NCBI GenBank assembly: GCA_034096865.1
Contig: JAWQFJ010009607.1
Span: 10,001 to 74,000 of the forward strand
Origin: Theodoxus fluviatilis
Lineage: Eukaryota; Mollusca; Gastropoda; Cycloneritida; Neritidae
Direction of reading: 5' to 3'
Length of the DNA stretch: 64,000 nt
Positions 29,797-39,444 of this stretch are shown piece after piece; the stretch's first letter is position 1, and every line of letters starts with the position of its first letter. The position numbers and the translations under genes were made by a program. Under the pieces are notes generated by a model, which saw only the letters and a list, made by a program, of their open reading frames with translations, made no database searches and was not told where the DNA came from.

Positions 29797-30650
29797 TTAT
29801 CTTACTTGCCTAACATGTCCGTCTTGAAGTCTTTGACGTCGGTTGAGAGCGTAGTGTAAAAACATGGCGACGTGTTTTGTTTTTATGTACCCATGTCCAT
29901 CTATCAAGAATATGAATCCTTGCGTATTCATAAATTTGATGTATCTTTTGATGTACTTTCCCCTCAGGTCTTCATATGTGGGGCACACCAACAAGAGATG
30001 CATTTCATCCTCCGTGTTATCATTACAGAATGGACATTTTATCTCTTCTCTTCTATATAACTTGTTTCCATTAAGTCCGTGTACTTCCAACCGGAAGCGT
30101 GTGAGTGCAACTCTAAATTTTGCTATGTTTATGGTACTCAGATATTTTTCACATTCACACGTATTTTTGAAGGTACTGTACAATATCAGACGTTCACTTT
30201 CAGTAATCTTACAATGCCATCTCTGTCTATAGCAGTCTTGGAGTCTAATCTTAAGGTTTTTCAGGAAGTTTCTTTCGTTATTAGTCCCTTTGTTGTACCA
30301 TATGTAGGCGAAACCTGATTCGCAGAGACAATCTTTGACAAACTTCAACCAGTTTCGTTCATTGGGGATAGTTGCGCTTGACAGCATAAGGAGTGCTTGC
30401 TTAGGTAATCTTAGGCGTCAAACATTTTGAAATATAATTTTGACGTGTGACTGTAGAGAGTCCTTAGCATCTTTAGTAATGAAACTGTTTTTTGTTTGGC
30501 TTTTGTGGTTGCGCTGTCTAATGCTCCTGATTCTGATAGTCTAGTCGTAAACGTGTAACCAAGATATCTAAACGAGTTTACGACTTCTAGTTTAGAACCG
30601 TTTAGGTACCATTCTCCCTGGGTGAGGAATCCTCCTCTCTGAAATACCAT
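29797..30650 (-). pseudogene. LINE A ORF2 C-terminal domain with zinc knuckle
   Basis: Two frames continue ORF2 after the RT: 30650-30411 (LEVVNSFRYLGYTFTTRLSE, KAKQKTVSLLKMLRTLYSHT) and 30387-29797 (NWLKFVKDCLCESGFAYIWY, RFRLEVHGLNGNKLYRREE). The finger is CPFCNDNTEDEMHLLLVCPT near residue 130 of the second frame. A gap of a few bases between them marks an indel. Copy I has the same domain at 12353-13300. Confidence 0.78.
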
Positions 30651-30669
30651 GACCTTTGTTTTGGTAATA

Positions 30670-32034
30670 TTAACTGAGACCTATTTGTTCAGATGCATGT
30701 ATAAGGTTATCTATTTGTGTCTGTAGACCTACCGGGGTTGTAGACAGTAGTGCAATATCGTCTTCAAAGATCAGAAGAAAGATTTCCTCTTGATCATTTT
30801 GCATTTCTATACCATGTCTACCATGTTTGCGGACATAGTCTGCAATGGAGGTGATGTATAGTGAGAATAGTGTCGGACTGTCAGAGGAACCTTGCTTTGT
30901 TCCAATGGGGCATTCAAAAAAGTCAGAAATGCTATTCTCCCATCTTACGCATGTTTGTACTGTATCATACATTGCTTTTAGCATGTTAATAAATTTCGTA
31001 GAAATGCCTGCTTTATCCAATGCCTGCCATAGATGTGGCCGTTCCAAAGAGTCAAATGCTTTCGTGTAGTCAATGAAAGCAACATAAAATTTCCCTCTTC
31101 CTCCACCGAATACATTCATAGATATCATAGCGTGCAGTGTAAAAATGTGGTCAATGGTAGAGTGTTCCCTCCTAAACCCAGCTTGCTCTATACAATGCTT
31201 ATTGTTTTCATCCATCCAATTTTGCAATCGTCTTGTTAGCACGAAGGTAAATACTTTACTTACAATACTTAGTAAGGAGATTCCTCTGTAATTAGAAGGG
31301 TCAACTGTGCTTCCACTTTTGTGTATTGGTACAATTACTGATCTGCTCCATTCATCAGGAAATGTATGAGTATCATATATCACGTTAAACAGTTGTACGA
31401 AATAGGGGACTAAGAGCTTTTTACCTAGTTTGATCAGTTCTCCTGGGATTTCGTCAAGCCCTGGGGCTTTGTCACGTCTTAATTTAGCTATTGCCATGTC
31501 AACTTCCTGGCTTGTTATCGGTGAGTCAAGCATGTCATCATGAACATCGTGAACACTTCCACTGTCTAAGGTAATATCAGTGCTTTCTTTGTCATAATTG
31601 AACAGATTTTTAAAGTATTGTTTCCATGTTTCTATTTGTATATCGGGTAGTTTTGCCCTTTTTCTGGATTTCTTTCGTATGATTGACCAGAATTTATCAG
31701 AGTTATATAAATTTTCCATCAGAAAGTTTCGGAGTTTACTTTGATGTTCTTTTTTCTTCTCGCGGATTAGTTTCTTGTAATCATTTCTACATTTTATATA
31801 ATCCGTTTTCTCTGCCGTCGTATTTGTTCTTTCGTAGGATTAAAGTGCATTTTTTGCCCTATGTTTAGCTGTTTTGCAGTCCTGGTCGTACCAGTCAGCA
31901 TTTTTATGCTCTACTTGACCAGTTGACCAAAAGGTGTGTCGCATACATTCAATTGTTTGGAGTAGCGCCTCTGTAATTAATTTTACCGACGTGTTCACAC
32001 ATGAAGTTAGGTTCTCCTCGGCACGACTTAGCAT
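30670..32034 (-). pseudogene. LINE A reverse transcriptase
   Basis: The linker fragment 32034-31840 (NADWYDQDCKTAKHRAKNAL) precedes a 349-codon frame (31719-30670) with an almost complete RT: RRDKAPGLDEIPGELIKLG, FPDEWSRSVIVPIHKSGS, NYRGISLLSIVSKVFTFVL, EQAGFRREHSTIDHIFTLHA, motif A FYVAFIDYTKAFDSLERPHL, motif B GTKQGSSDSPTLFSLYI and motif C LIFEDDIALLS. The usual Ala of F/YADD is Glu here, while both Asp are kept. Copy I has Thr at the same place, so this position has drifted. The frame stops just after the thumb begins. Confidence 0.85.
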
Positions 32035-32080
32035 TGTTCTAAATGAGGCAGATTGTAAGTTAAACGCAACTTCTTCCTCT

Positions 32081-32977
32081 TTACTTTTGTCCCAGATAAT
32101 TTTTGTTTCGTTTTTGCTCTGTTTCTAACTTTCTTTCTTGTTCTACCAAAATCTCGAGTGGCATGTGATTTGACTCTATTCTCGAGTTCACTTTTGTACG
32201 TACCTCTATTTCAGTCGCATTGTTCATAACTAGACAATAATCAACCACACTATCTCCATGCTGTGAAACATAAGTAAATTTACCTTCTCTGTCGTTGTGA
32301 TTACTTCCGTTTGCTATATATATATATATGGTGAACTCTGCATATGTCAACTAGTATTTCACCAAACTGGTTCATTACGCTGTCATGTGAGTTCCGATTG
32401 GCTATATTACTGGGCATGTACATGGGATCGGTTCTTCATGCTCTAATAGTTCGTCATCATCGGCATGGAAGTTCCAGGTTTTAGTTCTTGCATTTAGGTC
32501 TCCACAAATTAATATAGCGGAGTTCGGGTTTGCTTCTTGTAAGTCTAGTATAGTATCTTCTAACAAATATAAATTACATTTAGTTGTTTTATCTCTATAA
32601 TAAGGAGAGTCCACAGGTGGGACATACAAACACACAAGTATTACATTTTTTCTGGAACTGCTACCGATTTTGAGAGCAACCATATTATCGTGTTTGCAAG
32701 GCAAGGGAGTTAATTTCTTAGCAAAACATTTCTTTACCAGTACGACAACTCCACCAGATCGTCTGCCGTGATGTGACAGTTTGATTTCTGGTGAGTGATA
32801 AATGTGGTAATCAGCAAAGTATATTGAAAAATCAAACTCATGTGAAGTAAATGTTTCGACAAAACAGCAAATGTGGAAAGATGAGATGTAACTGACAAAA
32901 CAGGGTTCCCACAATCTTGTAGTCAGTCCATCCACATTCCAGCACAACAAGTCCAGCGCTGTCGCGCGAGGTCTCAT
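32081..32977 (-). pseudogene. LINE A APE-type endonuclease (start of ORF2)
   Basis: The ORF2 start is the ATG at 32977. LDLLCWNVDGL carries the first catalytic Asn, GGVVVLVKKCF and LVCLYVPPVDSPYYRDK follow, then ILICGDLNARTKTWNF (the DxN catalytic pair). After a stop at 32402 a second frame (32350-32081) supplies FTYVSQHGDSVVDYCL and ESNHMPLEI at the position of the C-terminal SDH motif. It nicks chromosomal DNA to start integration. It ends about 50 bp upstream of the linker fragment. Confidence 0.82.
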
Positions 32978-33025
32978 GGCAGAGAGCTGGTTAGCGAAAC
33001 TGGGAGTGGGTCGTCGGCCTGTCCG

Positions 33026-34806
33026 TCAGTTTTGAGCCGGCGCGGGGCTCCTGGAGTCCGCTCGCTCAGATTGGCGTAGTCTGCCTTGCCACACGCTCTC
33101 CTGTCCCTGTGCCCCGGCTATCGCATGTCTCGGACCCACGTTGGAGGACGTACCCCTATCAACGTCTGTCCGTGCGTCGGCAAAGGCATCTTCGTTGCCT
33201 TCTCTCCCTGAGTCGTCTTCCTCTGTCTGCTCTATCCGATGAGCGGCGAATTTACGCTGCGAGTCCTTCACCACCCAATCAAGCAGAGAGCGTTGGGTGA
33301 ATGCTACACGCTCAGAGCGTGCAGCACGAGAGTCGCTGCTCGTGGAGGTCTCCCGTACGCTGACGTCAGTTGTCTCACCATTGGCTGACGATGGTGTCTC
33401 ATGGTCTTGTATGTCTCGCACCGGTCGGTCCCTGTCACGTGTCTCGACTCTAGGCGACCGCATGTTTTTAGCCGGTGACGAGTCATCCGGGTCGGCCTGT
33501 GGAGTGATAGAGCCACTATCGTTTCCGACTTCAAAAGGCCTCTGGTCCTGCTGAATACGTGTGTCTGGAAACATGGTTTTCAGCTGCTCGTTTTCAGGTG
33601 GGTTGCTCAGTGCATGACTTGCCCCGACCCGACTCTGCTCCGAATCTGCGTTGGAGAGCGTGATCAAGTTGCGCCCATCTATTTTTCTTTTCTGGGAATC
33701 CCTTTTGCCTCTGAAATTGTGTGGGAAGTTTACGCCAGTATGGTACCCTTTTGGTCGAGTCGCATTCCACTGCATGCCCGATTTTGTCCTCTCATAGTGC
33801 CTCGCAGTTTTTCCATTTGGAGCAGCGTCGTCACTGTAGTGGAGCTGATCTTTCCTGTAGTAGGCTACTCGGCCCTGTCTACGTAGGTCTCGTAGCACTA
33901 CTGCCTGTCGTGTGGTCAGTTCTCTGGACACTTTCACTCCTCTGGACCTGAGCGCTTCTCTGCCTTGCTGTAGGAGCATCAGTTTGCTTGTCCATGTGGC
34001 GAAGGAAACGAGTATGGGGCGGGCGTGCCGGTGCTGATTATTGCGGGGACCCAGTCTCTGCACCCTCACGACGTCTCGCTCCTGCCACTCGACGTTGGGC
34101 ACTGACTCTTGCAGCAGACCTAGCACCATGCGGAGGCAGTCCCAGTACGACTCTCTTTCTCTTGGACGCCAAACAGTCTGACGTTATTCTTCTTAGCTTC
34201 GCGTTCCAAGTTTTCTCTGTGTTTTTCAGCTTCATTGAGATTGTCCTGGCAATTTATTGTGAAGTGGTCAAGTTTTTCCCTGATACAGTTCTGCTCAGTC
34301 TGAATCTTTTGGGTCCACTCCATCAATTGCTGAAAGTTGGCATGGGATCTTCTCTCGCTCTCATCGAAGCAGAGTTTCAAGTACTCTTGCTGTTCGCAGA
34401 GCGACTGCAGGGTATCCTTAGTATGCAGTTGTTCGTTTCGGAGACAGTCATATTGGTCTCGAGCCATTTCCTTCATACTGTGCATCTGTTTTTCCATGCC
34501 TTCTTTCATGCCAAGTACCCGAGAGAGCATTCTTTCCATCCTTGTCAACATGTCCGAGTTGTCATCAGCACTGGTACTCGCAGATCCCTGTTTTTCTTTG
34601 TCAGAGTCAGGCCCAGGATTCTCGGAAATGTCACCGCTTCGTAGAAGACGCTCGGAAAAATCTTGAGTCGTTGTGGGTGTTAATCCTGGTTTCAATACGC
34701 TGCAGGCGAGCAGTGACACACAGAGAGCGACACCGAGGATGCACGCTCTCGCTCTAGGTCGTGTCAAGCGCGCTCGGCATGAGCGGCTCTCGCACAGATT
34801 CTGCAT
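33026..34806 (-). pseudogene. LINE A ORF1: leader, 2A-like motif, coiled coil, RNA-binding domain
   Basis: The likely start is the ATG at 34806; the longer open frame to 35013 starts with GTG inside the 5' UTR monomer. Residues 22-38 form a hydrophobic stretch (CILGVALCVSLLACSVL), then the 2A-like motif RSGDISENPGP. A heptad-rich coiled coil follows (MLTRMERMLSRVLGMKEGME onward), then NNVRLFGVQEKES. After a one-base frameshift at about 34140 come RDVVRVQRLGPRNNQHRHAR and LTTRQAVVLRDLRRQGRVAY, which resemble the RRM and C-terminal domains of L1-type ORF1 proteins. The C-terminal third is disordered and polar. Such proteins coat element RNA. A single frameshift breaks it. Confidence 0.78.
34609..34644 (-). 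other. 2A-like ribosome-skipping motif
   Basis: Encodes LLRSGDISENPGP, matching the D-[VI]-x-E-x-N-P-G-P type motif apart from one spacing residue: D-I-S-E-N-P-G-P fits D-x-x-E-N-P-G-P, with Glu directly before Asn, where the strict consensus has D-x-E-x-N-P-G-P. The NPGP core and upstream Leu-rich context are intact. 2A peptides at ORF1 N-termini are established for APE-type LINEs of sea urchins, molluscs and lancelets. Confidence 0.65.
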
Positions 34807-34839
34807 GTCGCAGGTATTGCCGCGTGTCAGAAAAGCATG

Positions 34840-35560
34840 AAACAAAAAGGCGACTGTGGCATCCACGTACAATTCGAACGTTCCGTGTGGTCGGTAATCA
34901 CAGTCAGTGTGGTGAGACAGTCGAGGCCGCAGACAGGCGGAGAAAAGTCCGACGCGAGCGCGATACGTTGCAGTATCAGTCCCCATTGCGGGGCTCGCAT
35001 AAACACAAAACACAACTTAGGCGATGAAAGTGTACGTTTCTCACACCAGTTACAGCAGTCACTGGCGGCCAGACCGTATAGTCAACTCGTATATTCTTGT
35101 CCTATTTCTTGTCTTGGTAAGTTATGCCTACTCTGTCTCTAACTCGGTTCTGAGTAGGCTAATCCTTCACACATAAAATAGGGCTCCAGCACAATATTCC
35201 GTGCACAGTGCGTATAGCCACGAAACAAAATAACACCAAACACAAAGCTGTAACATCCACGTGTAGTCAAACATTCAATGTCACTGATTCAGTGTAGTTT
35301 GTACTCACAGCAAGGGAGTGAGAACATCGAGCCTACAGACAGGCGAAGAAAAGTTGGCAGCGAGCCCAGTAGGCCATTGATGTATCCGTTCTAATGGCGG
35401 GGTAGGCACGAACACAGTTCACAACTCAGACGAAAAAAATGTTCGTTTCTCACAGAAATTCCAATACAACTCTAACGAGCAGAAGGTCGAGTTTACTAAC
35501 TCATTCTTGTCCTATTTCACATGTTATTGAATTCTATCAACTCTGTCTCTAGCACAATCC
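34840..35560 (-). repeat. Tandem 5' UTR monomers of LINE A copy II
   Basis: Two diverged copies of a ~290-310 bp unit (about 34850-35135 and 35265-35560) share GCATCCACGT/ACATCCACGT, CAGACAGGCGRAGAAAAGT, GTWCGTTTCTCACA and ATTCTTGTCCTATTTC followed by ACTCTGTCTCTA. Repeated promoter-like monomers are known from L1 elements of rodents. Here they would place more than one potential promoter upstream of ORF1. Confidence 0.7.
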
Positions 35561-35617
35561 CGTCTCTCCTTTACTCACGCAGCACGGAGCTCAAGCGGAA
35601 CACGTCCGTCCTCGTCC

Positions 35618-36841
35618 GCTGAAGAGCAGGCAGGTTTCAGACCAGGTAGGAGCACCACCGAACAGATCTTCAATCTGAGAGTCCTGTGTGAGAAACATCT
35701 ACAACACCAAAAGATCTGTGCCATGTCTTCATAGACTTTAAGAAAGCATTTGACAGAGTCTGGCATGCTGCGCTGTGGGCCACAATGAGAAGCTATAACA
35801 CAAGCTCCAAGATCATCAAAGTCGTTGAACATCTCTATGACAGAGCGACCAGCGCAGTCCTGTTCAATGGTACCACAGGCGAATGGTTCAGGACAACGGT
35901 CGGAGTCAGACAGGGCTGTCTACTCTCCCCCACACTCTTCAACCTCTTCCTCGAAAGGATAATGACTGATGCCCTAGCAGACCACGAAGGATCGATCAGC
36001 ATCTGTGGCAGAAAGATCACCAACTTACGTTTTGCTGATGACATTGATGGATTAGCAGGAAGTGAAGAGGAGCTGACTAGTCTTGTTGAGCACCTGGACA
36101 AGACCTCACAGGCATATGGCATGGAGATCAGCGCCGAGAAGACCAAGGTGATGACGAACAATCCTCTGGGCTTCAAAATGGAAATCAAAGTGAAGGGCCA
36201 AAAACTGGAAGCTGTGAACAACTTCAAATACCTGGGATATATCGTGACTGATGAAGGGTCCAAACCAGAGATACTGTCCATGATAGCACAAACAACAGCA
36301 TCATTGGCAAAGTTGAAGCCAATATGGCGTGGCAGAAATATCACTCTCGCGTCGAAGATCAGGCTCATGCGCTCGCTGGCCATCTCCGTATTCTTGTATG
36401 CATGCGAGTCCTGGACACTCACATCTGAACTACAGAGACGGATACACGCCCTGGAATTGAGATGCTACCGCAAGATTCTGAACATCTCATATAAAGACCA
36501 TGTCCCGAATGAGGAAGTCAGCAACAGGATCAGGAGAGCAATTGGACAGTACGAAGACCTGCTCTCAATCGTGAAAAGCGGAAAGCTGAAGTGGTACGGT
36601 CACGTGTCAAGAGGCAGTGGGCTGTCCAAGACCATCCTGCAAGGTACCGTACCAGGTGGGAGAAGGAGAGGCAGGCAGAGAAAGAGGTGGGAAGACAACA
36701 TCAAAGAGTGGACAGGCTTGACCTTTGCTGACGCACAGCGAGCCACAGAGGATAGAGATCGATGGAGGAAGATTGTCCGAAAGTCATCAGTGATGCCTCA
36801 ACAACCCATCTCAGGGTAAAGAGACTGAACTGAACTGAACT
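35618..36841 (+). mobile_element. LINE family B, copy 2
   Basis: A plus-strand, 5'-truncated LINE beginning in the RT (GCTGAAGAGCAGGCAGGTTT) and ending in GACTGAACTGAACTGAACTG (the TGAAC tail). It is nearly identical to copy 1 at 26757-28398. A short deletion near 35710 disrupts the first RT segment. It lies against the 5' UTR side of LINE A copy II, facing away from it. Confidence 0.88.
35785..36819 (+). CDS. LINE B reverse transcriptase and C-terminal region (partial, open)
   Basis: 344 open codons from just after motif A: SAVLFNGTTGEWFRTTVGVR, motif B GVRQGCLLSPTLFNLFLERI, catalytic motif C LRFADDIDGLAGSEEEL with both Asp, the thumb (MEISAEKTKVMTNNPLGFKM, FKYLGYIVTDEGSKPEILSM) and the basic C-terminus RRRGRQRKRWEDNIKEWTGL ending QQPISG. 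Motif A (FIDFKKAFDRVWHAALW) lies upstream in another frame (35738-35785). The open frame suggests a young insertion, but the copy lacks the endonuclease and cannot be autonomous. Confidence 0.88.
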   Translation: MRSYNTSSKIIKVVEHLYDRATSAVLFNGTTGEWFRTTVGVRQGCLLSPTLFNLFLERIMTDALADHEGSISICGRKITNLRFADDIDGLAGSEEELTSLVEHLDKTSQAYGMEISAEKTKVMTNNPLGFKMEIKVKGQKLEAVNNFKYLGYIVTDEGSKPEILSMIAQTTASLAKLKPIWRGRNITLASKIRLMRSLAISVFLYACESWTLTSELQRRIHALELRCYRKILNISYKDHVPNEEVSNRIRRAIGQYEDLLSIVKSGKLKWYGHVSRGSGLSKTILQGTVPGGRRRGRQRKRWEDNIKEWTGLTFADAQRATEDRDRWRKIVRKSSVMPQQPISG

Positions 36842-36959
36842 GAGTATCAAAAGTCAAATCAGGTAACAAAACAAAACACTGTTGTTAGTCTCTGTCCTGC
36901 ATACTCTCTTTCCGTCTTTTCTAGTATTTATTAAGTTACACAACGCAAAACATAACAAA

Positions 36960-37200
36960 TTATCACCATTTACAACGTGATCCGAACAAACATATCGATC
37001 TGCCTTACTATCAAAAGTGAGTGACTTCAGGTTCAGTTGAGCGATCCACTCACGGCGCCTTTGAGTTGTGAGATCCAGCATTTCCTTGCCTTTTCGCGTT
37101 GCAACACGCGGTACAAAAAAAATCGTCGATCATTCTCTCTGTTATGCTGATTGTGGCAGATCTTCACACAGCAGGAGGTTACCATTGTAGAAACAAAAAA
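36960..37200 (-). pseudogene. THAP-domain remnant (frameshifted)
   Basis: The upstream frame has CCVKICHNQHNRENDRRFFL and YRVLQREKARK. One base out of phase, RRREWIAQLNLKSLTFDSKA and YVCSDHVVNGDNL follow. Together they fit the C-x(n)-C ... W ... C-x2-H THAP pattern (W in REWIAQL, C and H in VCSDH), but no single frame encodes it all. It continues to the stop near 36854 without further homology. It lies between LINE B copy 2 and LINE A copy IV and is unrelated to either. Confidence 0.55.
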
Positions 37201-37351
37201 CTTTCTGCTCCAAAAACAGTCGTGTCTCACTGATTTTGTAAGCGACGCGCCGTTGTTTCCCTAGAAGTAGGAAAAGATCACTCTGTCTTCCCGAGTGTGT
37301 CTCGATCTCGACGGAGCTCATAAGCAAGATTGTTTATCTGGGTCTGCAGAC

Positions 37352-38244
37352 CTATGGTTGAGGTAGAGAGCAACGCAATTTCACATGCGTCGAGAAGAAA
37401 AATATTTCCGTCATTCCACAATGCATCTGGACTCCGTGTCGACCGTGTTCTCGAACATATTGTACAACAAAGGTAATAAGTAGGGAAATAATATCGGGCT
37501 CTCTAAGGCGCCTTGATTTGTTCCGACAGGACAATCTAAGAAATCTGATCTAAAACCTACAATCTACAATCTAATGCATGCTTGCACTTTGATGTACATT
37601 GATTTTAAGAGTTTCGTTAAGATACCTAGTTTTGCAAGAACAATCCAGAGACATGGGCGGTTCACTGAGTCAAACGCTTTTTCATAATCAGTGAATGCTA
37701 TATAGAATTTTCCTCTTCCACCACCATAGACAGACTTCGTAATCATTGCATGCAGTGTGAAAATATGATCTAATGTTGAATGGTGCCTTCGGAAACCAGC
37801 CTTCTCTACACATATTTTGTTGTTTTCTTCTGCCCAGCTTTGTAATCGGTTTGTCAGCACTGACGAGAATAGTTTGTTTATGACACTTAGCAGCGAGATG
37901 CCTCTGTAATTTCGGGGGTCGAGTGAATTTCCGCTTTTGTATATTGGTACAATGACTGATCGGCTCCATTCCTCGGGAAAATGTTGCTTGTCATAAAGAA
38001 CGTTAAAAAGTTTGATGAGATGGGAAACAAGATACTTTCTGCCTAATTGTATGAGTTCACCCGGTGTTTCGTCAAGGCCTGGAGCTCGGCCTTGGCTCAA
38101 TTTTACAATAGCTAGTTCTACCACTTCTGCTGTGATATTGGTATCTAAAGTGTCGTCATGTACTTTTGTTTCAGAACACCCTAGAATAGAATTCTCTATG
38201 AGAGAATTTTGATTAAGAAGACTTTCAAAATAAGATTTCCACAC
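37352..38244 (-). pseudogene. LINE A copy IV reverse transcriptase
   Basis: The 226-codon frame 38244-37564 has GRAPGLDETPGELIQLGRKY, FPEEWSRSVIVPIYKSGNSL, NYRGISLLSVINKLFSSVL, VEKAGFRRHHSTLDHIFTLH and motif A FYIAFTDYEKAFDSVNRP. It breaks before motif B. A remnant of the next segment (VQYVREHGRHGVQMH) is at 37534-37352 in another frame, and the catalytic F/YADD motif cannot be recognised there. Confidence 0.8.
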
Positions 38245-38526
38245 TTTATTTATAATATCAGGAAAATGTGCTTTTTTCCGTGATTTCTTGCGAATAAAGT
38301 GCCAAAATTTATCAGAGTTTTAAAGGTTTTTCAGGAGGCGACATCTCATCTTTTCTTCGTGATCCTTTTTCTTATCTCGAATCAATTATTTATAACTGTT
38401 TCGGCATTGTACATAAATGTCTTATCTTTTCTTAGAGTGTCTTTTTTGCTATCAGTTTTGAGGTCTTGCATTCTTTATTAAACCAATCAGCTTGTCTACC
38501 GTCACCCTGATTGTACGTAATGAAGG

Positions 38527-39415
38527 CAAAGATTATAGGTTACACAAAGATAGCTCATAAGCTCATTGTTATGAGAATCGAGACACGTTGCGCCCCAAGC
38601 GGCCTGGACTATGGGGAAGTAATCACTCTGCTTAGATACATGTAAAAAGTGCTTGTTTGTCGACGCGTTTCTGATGCATTCCGATCATGTTTGTGAATAC
38701 ATTTACGGTGTAATGTGTAATAAAATGATTTGCTGCAATAATGGGGGTGTTTTGGCTTTGTTTTTTTTTTGTAGCAGGCGTTGTGAAATCGAAAGATTTG
38801 GTTCATCTAAATGGATGCTTGTGCGCATGCGCGTGAGCCTATAGTCCGTTTAAACATTGCTCTGTCAGTGGACGCTACTGACTTCGCACGCCCGGGGAGT
38901 AATGCCAAAGATCCGGCCGCGTTAAAACATGCAAAAATATTAATTAGATTAAAAACTAATCGAAAATAGTCATATTAGACTGTTTTAACGTATACTTTCT
39001 GCACAAAACCCACATAAGATAAGTAAACAAACCTCACCGGTCGTATGTACCTAGATGGCTAGCAGACGAATAATCTTTGTCTCCACTGACAGAGCAATGT
39101 TGAAACGGACTATAGGCTCACATTTCGATGAACCAAATATTTCGATTTCACAACGCCTGCTACAAAAAACAAAGCCTAAACACCCCCATTATTGCAGCAA
39201 ATCATTTTATTACACATTACACCGTAAATGTATTCACAAACATGATCGGAATGCATCAGAAACGCGTCGACAAACAAGCACTTTTTACATGTATCTAAGC
39301 AGAGTGATTACTTCCCCATAGTCTTGGCCGCTTGGGGCGCTGCATTCCGAGCGTCTTGTAACTCTATATAGCAAAAGCTCGGCATGAGCTATCTTTGTGT
39401 AACCTATAATATTTG
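38527..39415. mobile_element. Fold-back (long inverted repeat) element inside LINE A
   Basis: ATGAAGG at 38520-38526 and 39416-39422 flanks an 889 bp element whose halves are inverted copies: 38527 to about 38871 and about 39083 to 39415, with a ~210 bp centre. Ends are CAAAGATTATAGGTTACAC and its near-complement CAAATATTATAGGTTACAC. The arms are almost identical over 38609-38765/39165-39321, so each encodes the same 50-residue frame in opposite directions; that frame is not a gene. A 7 bp duplication, or 8 bp with one mismatch, would suit hAT- or P-type transposases in trans. Confidence 0.85.
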
Positions 39416-39444
39416 ATGAAGGTACGTCGAATACAAACGGCAGT

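Larger units (their letters stand above)
29503..35578 (-). mobile_element. LINE family A, copy II (best preserved, ~6.1 kb)
   Basis: Minus strand, in order: 5' UTR with two tandem ~290-310 bp monomers (35560-34840), ORF1 with a 2A-like motif (34806-33026, one frameshift), ORF2 with APE endonuclease (32977-32081), linker and reverse transcriptase (32034-30670), C-terminal domain with zinc knuckle (30650-29797), and a 3' UTR with AATAAA ending at 29503. It is probably near full length. The 5' limit is uncertain because LINE B copy 2 begins at 35618 on the opposite strand. Damage is limited to a handful of frameshifts and stops. Confidence 0.88.

Noticed and set aside
38609..39321. Two frames encoding the same ~50-residue basic peptide
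   Set aside because: They are mirror images in the two arms of a fold-back element, so the similarity comes from the inverted repeat, not from a duplicated gene.
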